Assembly: GCA_023417665.1 (NCBI GenBank) | Contig: JAEZFA010000216.1 | Location: 1-15,312, forward strand | Direction of reading: 5' to 3' | From: Pseudomonadota bacterium | GTDB lineage: Bacteria > Pseudomonadota > Alphaproteobacteria > Rhizobiales > Xanthobacteraceae | DNA length: 15,312 bases | Shown: in pieces, positions 7,369 through 13,818 of the stretch | How positions within the stretch are numbered: position 1 is the stretch's first letter | Layout of the letters: each line of letters starts with the position of its first letter | Position numbers and translations under genes: made by a program | Notes under the pieces: model-generated | Databases searched by the model: none | The model's input: the letters and a program-made list of their open reading frames with translations, nothing else | Told to the model about the DNA's origin: nothing

Positions 7369-8673
7369 TCATCCGTATGCTTTCACGGTCCAGAAGAACA
7401 GCGCGTTGTTCGCGACCAGCGCGGCAGCAAATGCCGCAAGGACATAAGGCTTTCCGACAAGCCGCGAGCGCGCGAACGGTATGGCGATCAGGAGGAGATG
7501 CGCGAGCGTCACGCCCGGACTGTACAGAAGATACTCTTTCGGAATGAAGAAGAAAAAGAACACGCCGCGCACGAGCGCATAAGCCGCAAGCCCTAGCAGG
7601 ATTGGCGAAATCGGCGTACTGCCTGCGCGGGGCTCGCGCCAGAAGCAGGCAAGGAAGATGCCGATGGCGAGAAGCGCGACTGCAGCGGGAAGCGGATTGA
7701 CGAAATAGAGCCAGAGTCCGGGGTAGAAGTCGCCGCCGTACCGGATCGCGGCATTGGCAAAATAGATTTTCGTTTCCGGCGCGGCGATGCTGAAAAAGAG
7801 CCAGCGCACCGCGAAGCCGTGGACGGCTTCGAGCGAAAAGCTGTTCTGCGCGACGTACCACAGCAGCGTGTCGATATGGTTCGCGCCTTCCGCATGCGGT
7901 GTCGTGCGGCTGGTGAATGCGAAGGTCAGCAGTTCGATCAGGAGATAGGCGAACGGCGCGATCAGCGCGTGGGGAAGCAGCCAGCGCAATTCGCGCCAGC
8001 GCCAGCCTTTGCGCAGGAGCGTGTCGAATGCCGGCACGGCGATCATGAAGGCCGCGACGATTTCGTTGAGGCAGGCAAGGAGAAGTGCCGCGTTGAGAAA
8101 GAGCCAGCCTCGCCGCGATCCGTTCTCGCGCAGATGCAGCCATGCAGCGAGATAGATCGTGGCGAGCGTCGCCGAGATGATCTTCGATTCCTCGATGCTG
8201 GAAAAATACCAGATGTTCAGCGAGGCGGCGTAGATCACGCCCCAGAGCGCGGCCTGGGTCCGGGGCAGCTGCGTTGCAAAGGCGCTGATTGCAGCCCCTG
8301 CGCCGATCGATCCGATCAGCGCGAACATCGCTCGCAGTAATTGCTCGGGCGCAATCCATGCGGCGAGCGGCGCAAGAATTTTCATCCAGCCCGCCGCAAG
8401 AAACACGGTGAGCGGGTGAAAGCGGAAGATGCGGTCGAGGTAATAGTCGCTCTTGAGGCGCGCGATGATGTCGCCGCGTGCAAGTTCGGTATAAAACCAG
8501 GTATCCGCGCCGAACATGGTGCTGCTGCCGCGGGCGACGATCACGAAGGACGTGGCGCAATAGATCGCGAACGCGCCGGCGCAGCAGAGCAGCAAAACGA
8601 GCGGATGCACCGGGAGGAACGCGCTGCGTCCGCCGGCGGGTGCTTGATGGTCGTGCGTGATGGGTTTGCTCAT
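7369..8673 (-). CDS. Polytopic membrane protein, GT-C glycosyltransferase-like (paralog B of three)
   Basis: 434 aa from ATG 8673, chosen because AAGGCGA lies upstream and the homologous N-terminus (short polar tail, then the first membrane helix at about 25-45) begins here; the open frame extends upstream into the previous gene. FGADTWFYTELARG (54-67), FRFHPLTVFLAAGWMKIL (83-100), WYFSSIEESKI (155-165), LLACLNEI, RWLFFSIAAPE and IRYGGDFYP align with paralog A, making A and B the closest pair. The C-terminal end has a phenylalanine-rich helix followed by EYLLYSPGVTLAHLLL, shared with A. It starts 13 bp after the stop of paralog C and ends about 97 bp before paralog A. No family name is recognised. 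A GT-C-type transferase or a polyprenyl-sugar-dependent membrane enzyme is the best guess. Confidence 0.75.
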   Translation of the reverse strand: MSKPITHDHQAPAGGRSAFLPVHPLVLLLCCAGAFAIYCATSFVIVARGSSTMFGADTWFYTELARGDIIARLKSDYYLDRIFRFHPLTVFLAAGWMKILAPLAAWIAPEQLLRAMFALIGSIGAGAAISAFATQLPRTQAALWGVIYAASLNIWYFSSIEESKIISATLATIYLAAWLHLRENGSRRGWLFLNAALLLACLNEIVAAFMIAVPAFDTLLRKGWRWRELRWLLPHALIAPFAYLLIELLTFAFTSRTTPHAEGANHIDTLLWYVAQNSFSLEAVHGFAVRWLFFSIAAPETKIYFANAAIRYGGDFYPGLWLYFVNPLPAAVALLAIGIFLACFWREPRAGSTPISPILLGLAAYALVRGVFFFFFIPKEYLLYSPGVTLAHLLLIAIPFARSRLVGKPYVLAAFAAALVANNALFFWTVKAYG

Positions 8674-8686
8674 CGCGGCGTCGCCT

Positions 8687-9943
8687 TCAGGCTGCAAGGC
8701 CGGTGATGAACAGGCCGTTGCCGAGCTGCAGCAACAGCGCGAAGGCGGCAAGGATCCAGCGTTTCGCCGGCAGGTCCGACGCGCAGAACGGCACGGCCAG
8801 CAACAGCAGATGCGCGAGCACGACCGGGCTTGCGAACAGCAATCCTTCCAGCGGGTGGATGAAGTAGAAGAACAGGCATCGCACCAGCGCATAGGCGAGC
8901 AGTGCAAGCAGGCAGACCGACACGTCGCGGCTGAGGGCTTTCTTCCAGAGCCCGCGCAGCGCGCCGCCCAGAACGACAAAGAACGTGATTGCGATGGCCG
9001 CCTGCGGAAGAAAGCGGAAATAGTTCGAGAGCAGGGGCTCGAAATAATAGGGGTGCAGCGGCCACTTGCTGAACAGGTAGTCGGCTTCCGGCGCGGGTGC
9101 GGCGATGCTGAAGAAGAACCAGTTGATGAGATAGATATAGGCGGCGCCGAGCGAGTGCTCGCGCACCAGATAGTAAAAGAACATGCTGAAATGAGACGCG
9201 TTCTCCGGGTTCTGGGTGGGCGTTGCGATCACGCCGCTTACGAAAAATTCCAGAAGCAAGAGCGCTGCCGGCACGATCACTGCGTGCGGAATGATCCATC
9301 TGCTTTTGCGCAGATCGAAGCCATAGCGCAGGAAGAAGTCGATGGCGGGGATCACCACCAGAAATCCGGCGACGACCTCGTTCAGACAGGCGGCAAGCAG
9401 CACCGACGAGAGCAGCAATATCCCGCGGGTCGTGGGTGCGGCGCGGATGTGGAAATAGACCGCGATGTAGAGCGTGGCGAGCGTCGCGGTGAGGATCTTC
9501 GATTCTTCGATGCTGGCGAAGTACCAGATGCCGAGCGAACTCGCATAGATAACGCCGAGCAACGCCACATATTGCCGTTCGACAAGACTGGCGAAGGCGC
9601 TTATCGCGGCCCAGACGCCGAGTGCGCCGAGCAACGCGTAAAGCGCCCGGTGCAGGTGTTCGGGTTGCAGCCACGCCGTGAGCGGGGAGAGCGTCTTCAG
9701 CCAGCCGAGCGAAAGCAGGATGGTGAGCGGATGGAGGCGAAGATTGCGATTGCTGATCTCGCCCTTTGCCAGCGGTGCGAAGTCCAGCGTGTCGGCGCCG
9801 AACTGCATCCGGCCGTCGCGGACCGGCGTATCGAGAACGAAGGAAGACGACCAGTACAGCGCAAACGCGCCGATGCAGAGCAGCGCCAGCACCGGCGGGG
9901 AGATCGGAAACAGCGCTCCGCGTGATGCGGTCGCTTCCTGCAT
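8687..9943 (-). CDS. Polytopic membrane protein, GT-C glycosyltransferase-like (paralog C, first of three)
   Basis: 418 aa from ATG 9943, with hydrophobic segments throughout (first helix about 16-36). QFGADTLDFAPLAKGEI (48-63), LRLHPLTILLSLGWLKTLSP (68-87), IWYFASIEESKILTATLATL (139-158) and AACLNEV (184-190) match paralogs A and B. In the third quarter it diverges: NWFFFSIAAP is kept, but the RYGGDF motif of A and B is replaced by LHPYYF, so C may use a different acceptor or donor. The end again has an F-rich helix and SPVVLAHLLLLAVPF. This is the first gene of the run; the 168 bp upstream hold the duplicated element (10021-10060) and then tRNA-Met. The ribosome site is weak (AAGAAAG, about 14 bp from ATG). 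Function is inferred only from the GT-C-like plan. Confidence 0.75.
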   Translation of the reverse strand: MQEATASRGALFPISPPVLALLCIGAFALYWSSSFVLDTPVRDGRMQFGADTLDFAPLAKGEISNRNLRLHPLTILLSLGWLKTLSPLTAWLQPEHLHRALYALLGALGVWAAISAFASLVERQYVALLGVIYASSLGIWYFASIEESKILTATLATLYIAVYFHIRAAPTTRGILLLSSVLLAACLNEVVAGFLVVIPAIDFFLRYGFDLRKSRWIIPHAVIVPAALLLLEFFVSGVIATPTQNPENASHFSMFFYYLVREHSLGAAYIYLINWFFFSIAAPAPEADYLFSKWPLHPYYFEPLLSNYFRFLPQAAIAITFFVVLGGALRGLWKKALSRDVSVCLLALLAYALVRCLFFYFIHPLEGLLFASPVVLAHLLLLAVPFCASDLPAKRWILAAFALLLQLGNGLFITGLAA

Positions 9944-10020
9944 GGGGTTGGCGTCTTTCTTGCGGCCGGCGCTTCAAGCGGGACGATTCCTCTTCCCGCC
10001 TTAGTCATTGTTTTGTTCGC

Positions 10021-10060
10021 CCATGATGAACGAAATTCCGCATGAACGCCGCCTGAAAGC
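10021..10060 (-). repeat. Duplicated upstream element, copy before paralog C
   Basis: Shares an identical 18-mer, CCATGATGAACGAAATTC (10021-10038), and a second block TGAACGCCGCC (10043-10053) with the element at 7277-7317. On the coding strand, TTCA units occur in CTTTCAGGCGGCGTTCAT (11-bp period) and again in CGTTCATCATGG 16 bp further on. Such TTCA direct repeats resemble sites of OmpR/PhoB-type regulators, but no regulator can be named. It lies 78-117 bp upstream of the paralog C start, in an otherwise non-coding stretch (9944-10111). Confidence 0.6.
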
Positions 10061-10111
10061 GGACGTCGCCGCCGCCGCTTTTCGAAGCTTTTTTGGTGAT
10101 GCAGAAGAAGT

Positions 10112-10188
10112 TGGTAGCGGGGGAGGGACTCGAACCCCCGACCCCAGGATTATGATTCCCGTGCTCTAACCAGCTGAGCTACCCCGCC
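10112..10188 (-). tRNA. tRNA-Met (anticodon CAT, elongator type)
   Basis: A 77-nt cloverleaf on the minus strand including encoded CCA. The acceptor stem GGCGGGG pairs with CCCCGCT (one G-U), followed by D arm GCTC...GAGC, anticodon stem CGGGA/TCCTG with loop ATCATAA (anticodon CAT), and T arm GGGGG-TTCGAGT-CCCTC with one imperfect pair. GGTTAGAGCAC and CATAAT...GGGGTC match bacterial elongator tRNA-Met. A tRNA-Ile2 (CAT modified to lysidine) is the alternative and cannot be fully excluded by eye. The initiator tRNA is excluded because it lacks the usual initiator-type anticodon-stem G-C pairs. Confidence 0.93.
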
Positions 10189-10226
10189 GCCTGTTCGCGG
10201 CAAACGCTACCGTCGAGAGGGCCGGG

Positions 10227-10254
10227 ATATGTAACCCGCGGCGGTCCCTGTCAA
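10227..10254 (-). promoter_or_regulatory. Sigma-70-type promoter of tRNA-Met
   Basis: On the minus strand a consensus TTGACA (10254-10249) is followed after 15-17 bp by TACATAT (10233-10227). The -10 box lies about 38 bp upstream of the tRNA 5' end, leaving a short processed leader. It sits between the pmtA stop (10268) and the tRNA, so the tRNA has its own promoter rather than depending on read-through from pmtA. Confidence 0.6.
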
Positions 10255-10267
10255 GGATGGAAAATGG

Positions 10268-10972
10268 CTACGCCGTCGCTGCCGCAGGCGCGGCTGCTGC
10301 CGCTTCGTCGCGCGCAAAGCGCATCAGCGTGAATACGCCGAACGGCGGCACCGTGCGCCGTTCGAGCAGCCGGACGTTGCCGTTTTTCTCGGCCCAGTCC
10401 GAAATCCGCTTGAACGGAAACTCCGGCGACCAGCCGAGCTTGCGGGCATGCTGGGAGAACCAGCGCTCGAAGCTCGCGCGCAGGCCGCGTTCCGCGCCGA
10501 TATGGTTCACCAGAATGATCTCGCCTCCCGGCTTCAGCACGCGGGCGAATTCGTCCAGCGTCTTTTCCGGTTGCGGAACCGTGGTGATGACGAACTGCGC
10601 GACCACGCAATCGAAGGAGCCGTCGGCAAAAGCGAGGTTCGCGCCGTCCATGACGCTGAGGCCCTTGACGTTGTCGAGCTTCTCGCGGTCCACGCGCTCC
10701 TGCGCCTTGCGCAGCATGGGCTCGGAAATATCGACGCCGACCACTTCATGCGCCTTGTCGAAATAAGGAAGTTCGAGCCCGGTGCCGACACCGACATTCA
10801 GGATGCGTCCGCCGACGCGGGTCGCGGCGTTCGTCGCGGTGCGCCGCCCCATGTCGAGCAGCGGCCCGAATACGACATCGTAGACCGGCGCCCAGCGGGC
10901 ATAGGCTTTCTCGATGGTCGCGCGGTCCAGTCCCTGCGCATTTTTTCCGTCGCCGGCTACTTCGGTCTTCAT
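10268..10972 (-). CDS. pmtA: Phosphatidylethanolamine N-methyltransferase, Rhodobacter-type PmtA (class I SAM methyltransferase)
   Basis: 234-aa soluble or membrane-associated methyltransferase that converts phosphatidylethanolamine stepwise to phosphatidylcholine, using S-adenosylmethionine. ILNVGVGTGLELPYF (57-71) is SAM motif I. VVGVDISEPMLRKAQERV (77-94), the D-G-F-D block (DGSFDCVVAQFVITTVPQPE, 117-136) and RVLKPGGEIILVNHIGAE (144-161) follow the PmtA pattern closely. So do the upstream YDVVFG (31-36) and the C-terminal WSPEFPF and PPFGVFTLMRFAR. The tail is alanine-rich. ATG 10972 has AAGGGGCG just upstream. The gene starts 17 bp after the mnmA stop, so the two are probably co-transcribed. 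The related UbiE menaquinone/ubiquinone methyltransferases are a less likely alternative because the NHIGAE and PFG motifs favour PmtA. Confidence 0.75.
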   Translation of the reverse strand: MKTEVAGDGKNAQGLDRATIEKAYARWAPVYDVVFGPLLDMGRRTATNAATRVGGRILNVGVGTGLELPYFDKAHEVVGVDISEPMLRKAQERVDREKLDNVKGLSVMDGANLAFADGSFDCVVAQFVITTVPQPEKTLDEFARVLKPGGEIILVNHIGAERGLRASFERWFSQHARKLGWSPEFPFKRISDWAEKNGNVRLLERRTVPPFGVFTLMRFARDEAAAAAPAAATA

Positions 10973-10989
10973 TTACGCCCCTTCGCCGC

Positions 10990-12195
10990 TCAACCCGCTA
11001 CTGCCGCTTGGGGTTGCGCTACCGGTACTATTTTCTCCCGCTCCGAGGCCATCGGCAAGGTGGTGGAAATCACACCTCCACCCAAAACACGCGCCCGTAG
11101 ATCCGCGTTGTCATAAAACACGCAGGCCTGGCCCGGCGCGACGCCTTCCTCGCCATCGGTAAAATGCACGAAAGTATGGCCGCTTTCGCGGTGCAAGAGT
11201 GCGGGAACGGGCTGCCGGGCCGAGCGCACGCGCGCGAAGACCGGCACGGCGGACGCCGCATTTTCCGCAAGCGGCATTTCCGAAAGCCAGTTCAGATCGC
11301 GGAGTTCCGCGCGACCGACCAGTAACGCCTCGCGCGGCCCGACGATGACGCGCTTTGTCCTGGCGTCGAGCCGGATGACATAGAGCGGCTCTGCATCCGG
11401 AGTGCCCAGTGCAATGTTGAGGCCGCGGCGCTGGCCCACCGTATAATGGATGATGCCCTGATGCTGCCCGAGCACGCGGCCGTCGAGATGCACGATCTCG
11501 CCGGGTTCGCCGGCATTCGGCTTCAGGCGATCGATGATCGTGGTGTAGCGCCCCGACGGCACGAAGCAGATGTCCTGGCTGTCGGGCTTGTTCGCGACCA
11601 GAAGCCCGAGTTCTTCCGCAATCGCACGCACCGCGGGCTTGGCAAGGCCGCCGAGCGGGAAGCGCAGATAATCGAGCTGCGCCTGCGTCGTCGCATAGAG
11701 AAAGTAGCTCTGGTCGCGCTCGGCATCCTGCGCGCGATACATCGCGCGATGGCCGCTGCCTGCGCGGCGGCTCTGGATGTAATGGCCGGTGACGAGTGCA
11801 GCGCCGCCGAGATCTTTCGCGGTGCTGAGCAGGTCCTTGAATTTCACGGTCTGATTGCAGGAGATGCAGGGCACCGGCGTTTCGCCGCGCGCGTAAGATT
11901 CCGCGAAAGGCTCGATCACCTGTTCGCGAAAGCGCGTCTCGTAATCGAGCACGAAATGCGGAATGCCGATCTTTGCCGCGACCGTGCGGGCGTCGTGGAT
12001 GTCGGAGCCGGCGCAGCAGGCGCCCTTCTTCCGGATCGCCTCGCCGTGGTTGTAGAGCTGGAGCGTGATGCCGACGACGTCGTAGCCCGCGCGCTTCGCA
12101 AGTGCTGCGGCGACCGACGAATCCACGCCGCCCGACATCGCAACCACGATGCGGGTCTTCGCAGGCTCGCCGGCAATCTCGAAATCGGGGCTCAT
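10990..12195 (-). CDS. mnmA: tRNA-specific 2-thiouridylase MnmA
   Basis: 401-aa cytoplasmic enzyme that installs 2-thiouridine at the wobble base U34 of tRNA-Lys, -Glu and -Gln, using ATP and a relayed persulfide. VAMSGGVDSSVAAAL is the PP-loop (SGGVDSS at 21-27). GACCAGSDIHDAR (58-70) is the alphaproteobacterial form of the next conserved block. CISCNQTVKF (110-119) holds the nucleophilic Cys113 and DSQDICFVPSGRY (205-217) the partner Cys210. GHYIQS, DQSYFLY and VGQRRGLNIALG are also typical, and the C-terminal beta-barrel domain is complete. ATG 12195 places the PP-loop at the usual distance; the open frame continues 15 codons upstream without family similarity. There is no ribosome site, and a -10-like box lies only 6 bp upstream (see promoter). 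Confidence 0.95.
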   Translation of the reverse strand: MSPDFEIAGEPAKTRIVVAMSGGVDSSVAAALAKRAGYDVVGITLQLYNHGEAIRKKGACCAGSDIHDARTVAAKIGIPHFVLDYETRFREQVIEPFAESYARGETPVPCISCNQTVKFKDLLSTAKDLGGAALVTGHYIQSRRAGSGHRAMYRAQDAERDQSYFLYATTQAQLDYLRFPLGGLAKPAVRAIAEELGLLVANKPDSQDICFVPSGRYTTIIDRLKPNAGEPGEIVHLDGRVLGQHQGIIHYTVGQRRGLNIALGTPDAEPLYVIRLDARTKRVIVGPREALLVGRAELRDLNWLSEMPLAENAASAVPVFARVRSARQPVPALLHRESGHTFVHFTDGEEGVAPGQACVFYDNADLRARVLGGGVISTTLPMASEREKIVPVAQPQAAVAG

Positions 12196-12201
12196 GGCGG
12201 G

Positions 12202-12230
12202 GTTATAGGGATCGCGATTAGTCAATGAAA
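12202..12230 (-). promoter_or_regulatory. Possible mnmA promoter giving a leaderless mRNA
   Basis: On the minus strand, TTTCAT (12230-12225), a 17-bp spacer and TATAAC (12207-12202) resemble a sigma-70 promoter. The -10 box ends 6 bp before the mnmA ATG, so transcription would begin at or next to the A of ATG. This would explain the missing ribosome site. The -35 match is modest (TTTCAT against TTGACA). Confidence 0.35.
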
Positions 12231-12295
12231 GGGGCGGCAAAGTCTGCCGGGTGTGCGGAATCTGCCGGTCGAGAAGTTTTCGGCTAGGGGCAAAA

Positions 12296-12336
12296 AGTGC
12301 TGATTTTCGGGCATTCCGGGCAGTTCCGGGCAGTTC
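12296..12336 (+). promoter_or_regulatory. Short tandem repeats upstream of the fliK sigma-54 promoter
   Basis: CGGGCATTC (12308-12316) is followed by two exact copies of the 10-mer CGGGCAGTTC (12317-12326, 12327-12336) and then CGGAC. The array ends 6 bp upstream of the -24 element. With the preceding AGTGCTGATTTTCGGGC (12296-12312) it resembles the sequence at 14512-14532 before sciP. Position and helical-turn spacing fit an activator binding site, for example for a FlbD-like flagellar enhancer-binding protein; the regulator is inferred, not identified. Confidence 0.45.
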
Positions 12337-12341
12337 CGGAC

Positions 12342-12356
12342 TGGCCCGGCGCTTGC
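12342..12356 (+). promoter_or_regulatory. Sigma-54 (RpoN) -24/-12 promoter for fliK
   Basis: TGGC (12342-12345) and TTGC (12353-12356) are separated so that the invariant GG and GC dinucleotides are exactly 10 bp apart. CTGGCCCGGCGCTTGCT differs from the consensus TGGCACG-N4-TTGCW at one conserved base. Transcription would start near 12368, giving a leader of about 33 nt before the TTG start of fliK. Late flagellar genes, including hook genes, are sigma-54-dependent in several alphaproteobacteria such as Caulobacter. Confidence 0.6.
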
Positions 12357-12400
12357 TCCGGAGATCGCGGATCGAATTGCCCAGTGCCTCGAGGTGCCTC

Positions 12401-13807
12401 TTGCCGAGCGTTAACGCCGTCTCCGCCGCAGAATTCCGGGCGGGTCTGTCGCAGTCGCAGAACTTCGCTCCCGAGGGAGACGATGCCTTTTCCGACCTGC
12501 TGCACTCGGTGACCGAAGCGAAGACCGATGCACGGCGGCCCGATGCGCCGCAGGTGCCAGAGCGCCGCGCAGATGCGCCTGCGAAACCGCCAAAGCCGGA
12601 AGCCGACGCGGATCGTCAGGCCAAACGCCGCGCGGCCGACGAGACCAAGCCCGAGGCAAATGCAAAGCAGGATACGCCGGCCGTTTCCGGCGTCGCCGAC
12701 GAGCAGCCTGCCGACGAAGAAAGCGACGCGGCCACGGATGCCGATGACGCGGACGCCAATGCGCTTCTGATGCTCGGGCTTGCCACGCAGCAGCAGGACG
12801 CGGTGGATCCTGCACTTGCCGCTGACGTGCAGGCTGCAGCCGAAGTTGCGGCGAAGGTGCAGGCACCGGAAGTACCGGAGGCGGCCGTGCCGCAGGCGCC
12901 GGCAGTCGTACCGCAGGCCATGGATGTGACGGACGCGATGCAGGCATCCTCGATGCAGGCGCCTTCGGTGCAGAACGCGAAAGTTTTATCGGCCAGAGCC
13001 ACAGCCATGGGTCTGTCTGCCGGCGCGGCCGTGGAAATTCAGATCCCGCAACGAGCTGCCGAAATGCTCGCGTCCCTCGCCAGGCCTATACAGGCGGTGG
13101 TTTCGGACGCCGTCGAGGCGCAGCCGCAGGCAGCCTCCGCTTCGCAGGTACAGATCGCGACCGCGCAGGCAGCACAAGTGGCCTCGCCGCTCGAAACGCT
13201 CAATGCCGCGATCAGCAAGCATTTGCAGTTGTCGCTGCATGGCGACCCGCGCGCCGAAACGCCGCCTGAAACGCAGAAGCCCCTGATTTCCTCCAATGCG
13301 GTCGCGCCGAACTTCGCGATGACGGCGCAGCTCAATGCGCCGATGACCGCGCAGGCGCAGACCGCGGCAGAAGCCGCGCGTGCGGTGCCGGTCGAACAGC
13401 TTGCGGTCGAAATCGCGACCCGCGCAGGCAAGGGCGAGCGGCGCTTCGACATTCGTCTCGATCCGCCGGAGCTCGGCAGGATCGACGTGCGGCTTGAAAT
13501 CGACAGCAAGGGCAACACCACGACCAAGCTGATCGTCGAGCGCGCGGAAACGCTCGATCTGTTGCAGCGGGATGCGCGCGGTCTGGAAAAGGCCTTGCAG
13601 AATGCCGGGCTGAAGACCGACGCCGGCGGATTGCAGTTCTCGTTGCAGCAGGACAGTCAGACGCAGCAGGGTCAGCACAACCATGCCCCCGACCTCCGCG
13701 GACGCCCGCAAGGTGTGCAGGCGGAAGCCGAGATCATCACTGAAATAGCAACCGGCAATGCTTCACTCGCCGCGCAACTGCGCGGCGGCGTGGACATAAG
13801 GATCTAG
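12401..13807 (+). CDS. fliK: Flagellar hook-length control protein FliK
   Basis: 468-aa secreted molecular ruler that measures the hook and switches the flagellar export gate to late substrates. Residues about 30-330 are a low-complexity, Ala/Gln/Pro/Asp-rich region, as usual for FliK. The C-terminal Flg_hook domain starts near 335 with AVEIATRAGKGERRFDIRLD, and PPELGRIDVRLEI (355-367) is the diagnostic core. A Gln-rich tail (FSLQQDSQTQQGQ) follows. The start is a TTG at 12401, with GAGGTG four bases upstream and a FliK-like N-terminus (PSVNAVSAAEFRAGL). No ATG is in frame until well inside the gene, and a GTG at 12251 would lie upstream of the sigma-54 promoter. flgD follows after 11 bp, so the two form an operon. 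Identity is clear; the exact start is less so. Confidence 0.88.
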   Translation: MPSVNAVSAAEFRAGLSQSQNFAPEGDDAFSDLLHSVTEAKTDARRPDAPQVPERRADAPAKPPKPEADADRQAKRRAADETKPEANAKQDTPAVSGVADEQPADEESDAATDADDADANALLMLGLATQQQDAVDPALAADVQAAAEVAAKVQAPEVPEAAVPQAPAVVPQAMDVTDAMQASSMQAPSVQNAKVLSARATAMGLSAGAAVEIQIPQRAAEMLASLARPIQAVVSDAVEAQPQAASASQVQIATAQAAQVASPLETLNAAISKHLQLSLHGDPRAETPPETQKPLISSNAVAPNFAMTAQLNAPMTAQAQTAAEAARAVPVEQLAVEIATRAGKGERRFDIRLDPPELGRIDVRLEIDSKGNTTTKLIVERAETLDLLQRDARGLEKALQNAGLKTDAGGLQFSLQQDSQTQQGQHNHAPDLRGRPQGVQAEAEIITEIATGNASLAAQLRGGVDIRI

Positions 13808-13818
13808 GGGCGCGGGTC

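Noticed and set aside
8657..9925. Plus-strand open frame (422 codons) antisense to paralog C
   Set aside because: It mirrors the membrane protein and is charged and Glu/Arg-rich; similar shadows occur opposite paralogs A and B, as expected from the codon bias.
10077..10094. GCTT-TTCG-AAGC followed by six T on the plus strand, as a terminator
   Set aside because: The stem is only 4 bp and points away from the local minus-strand transcription units; no plus-strand gene ends here.
10112..10188. tRNA-Met as an integration site for a genomic island carrying the five-gene run
   Set aside because: The run lies at the 3' side of the tRNA, but no integrase and no second copy of the tRNA 3' end were found out to the transglycosylase gene, and base composition looks like that of its neighbours.
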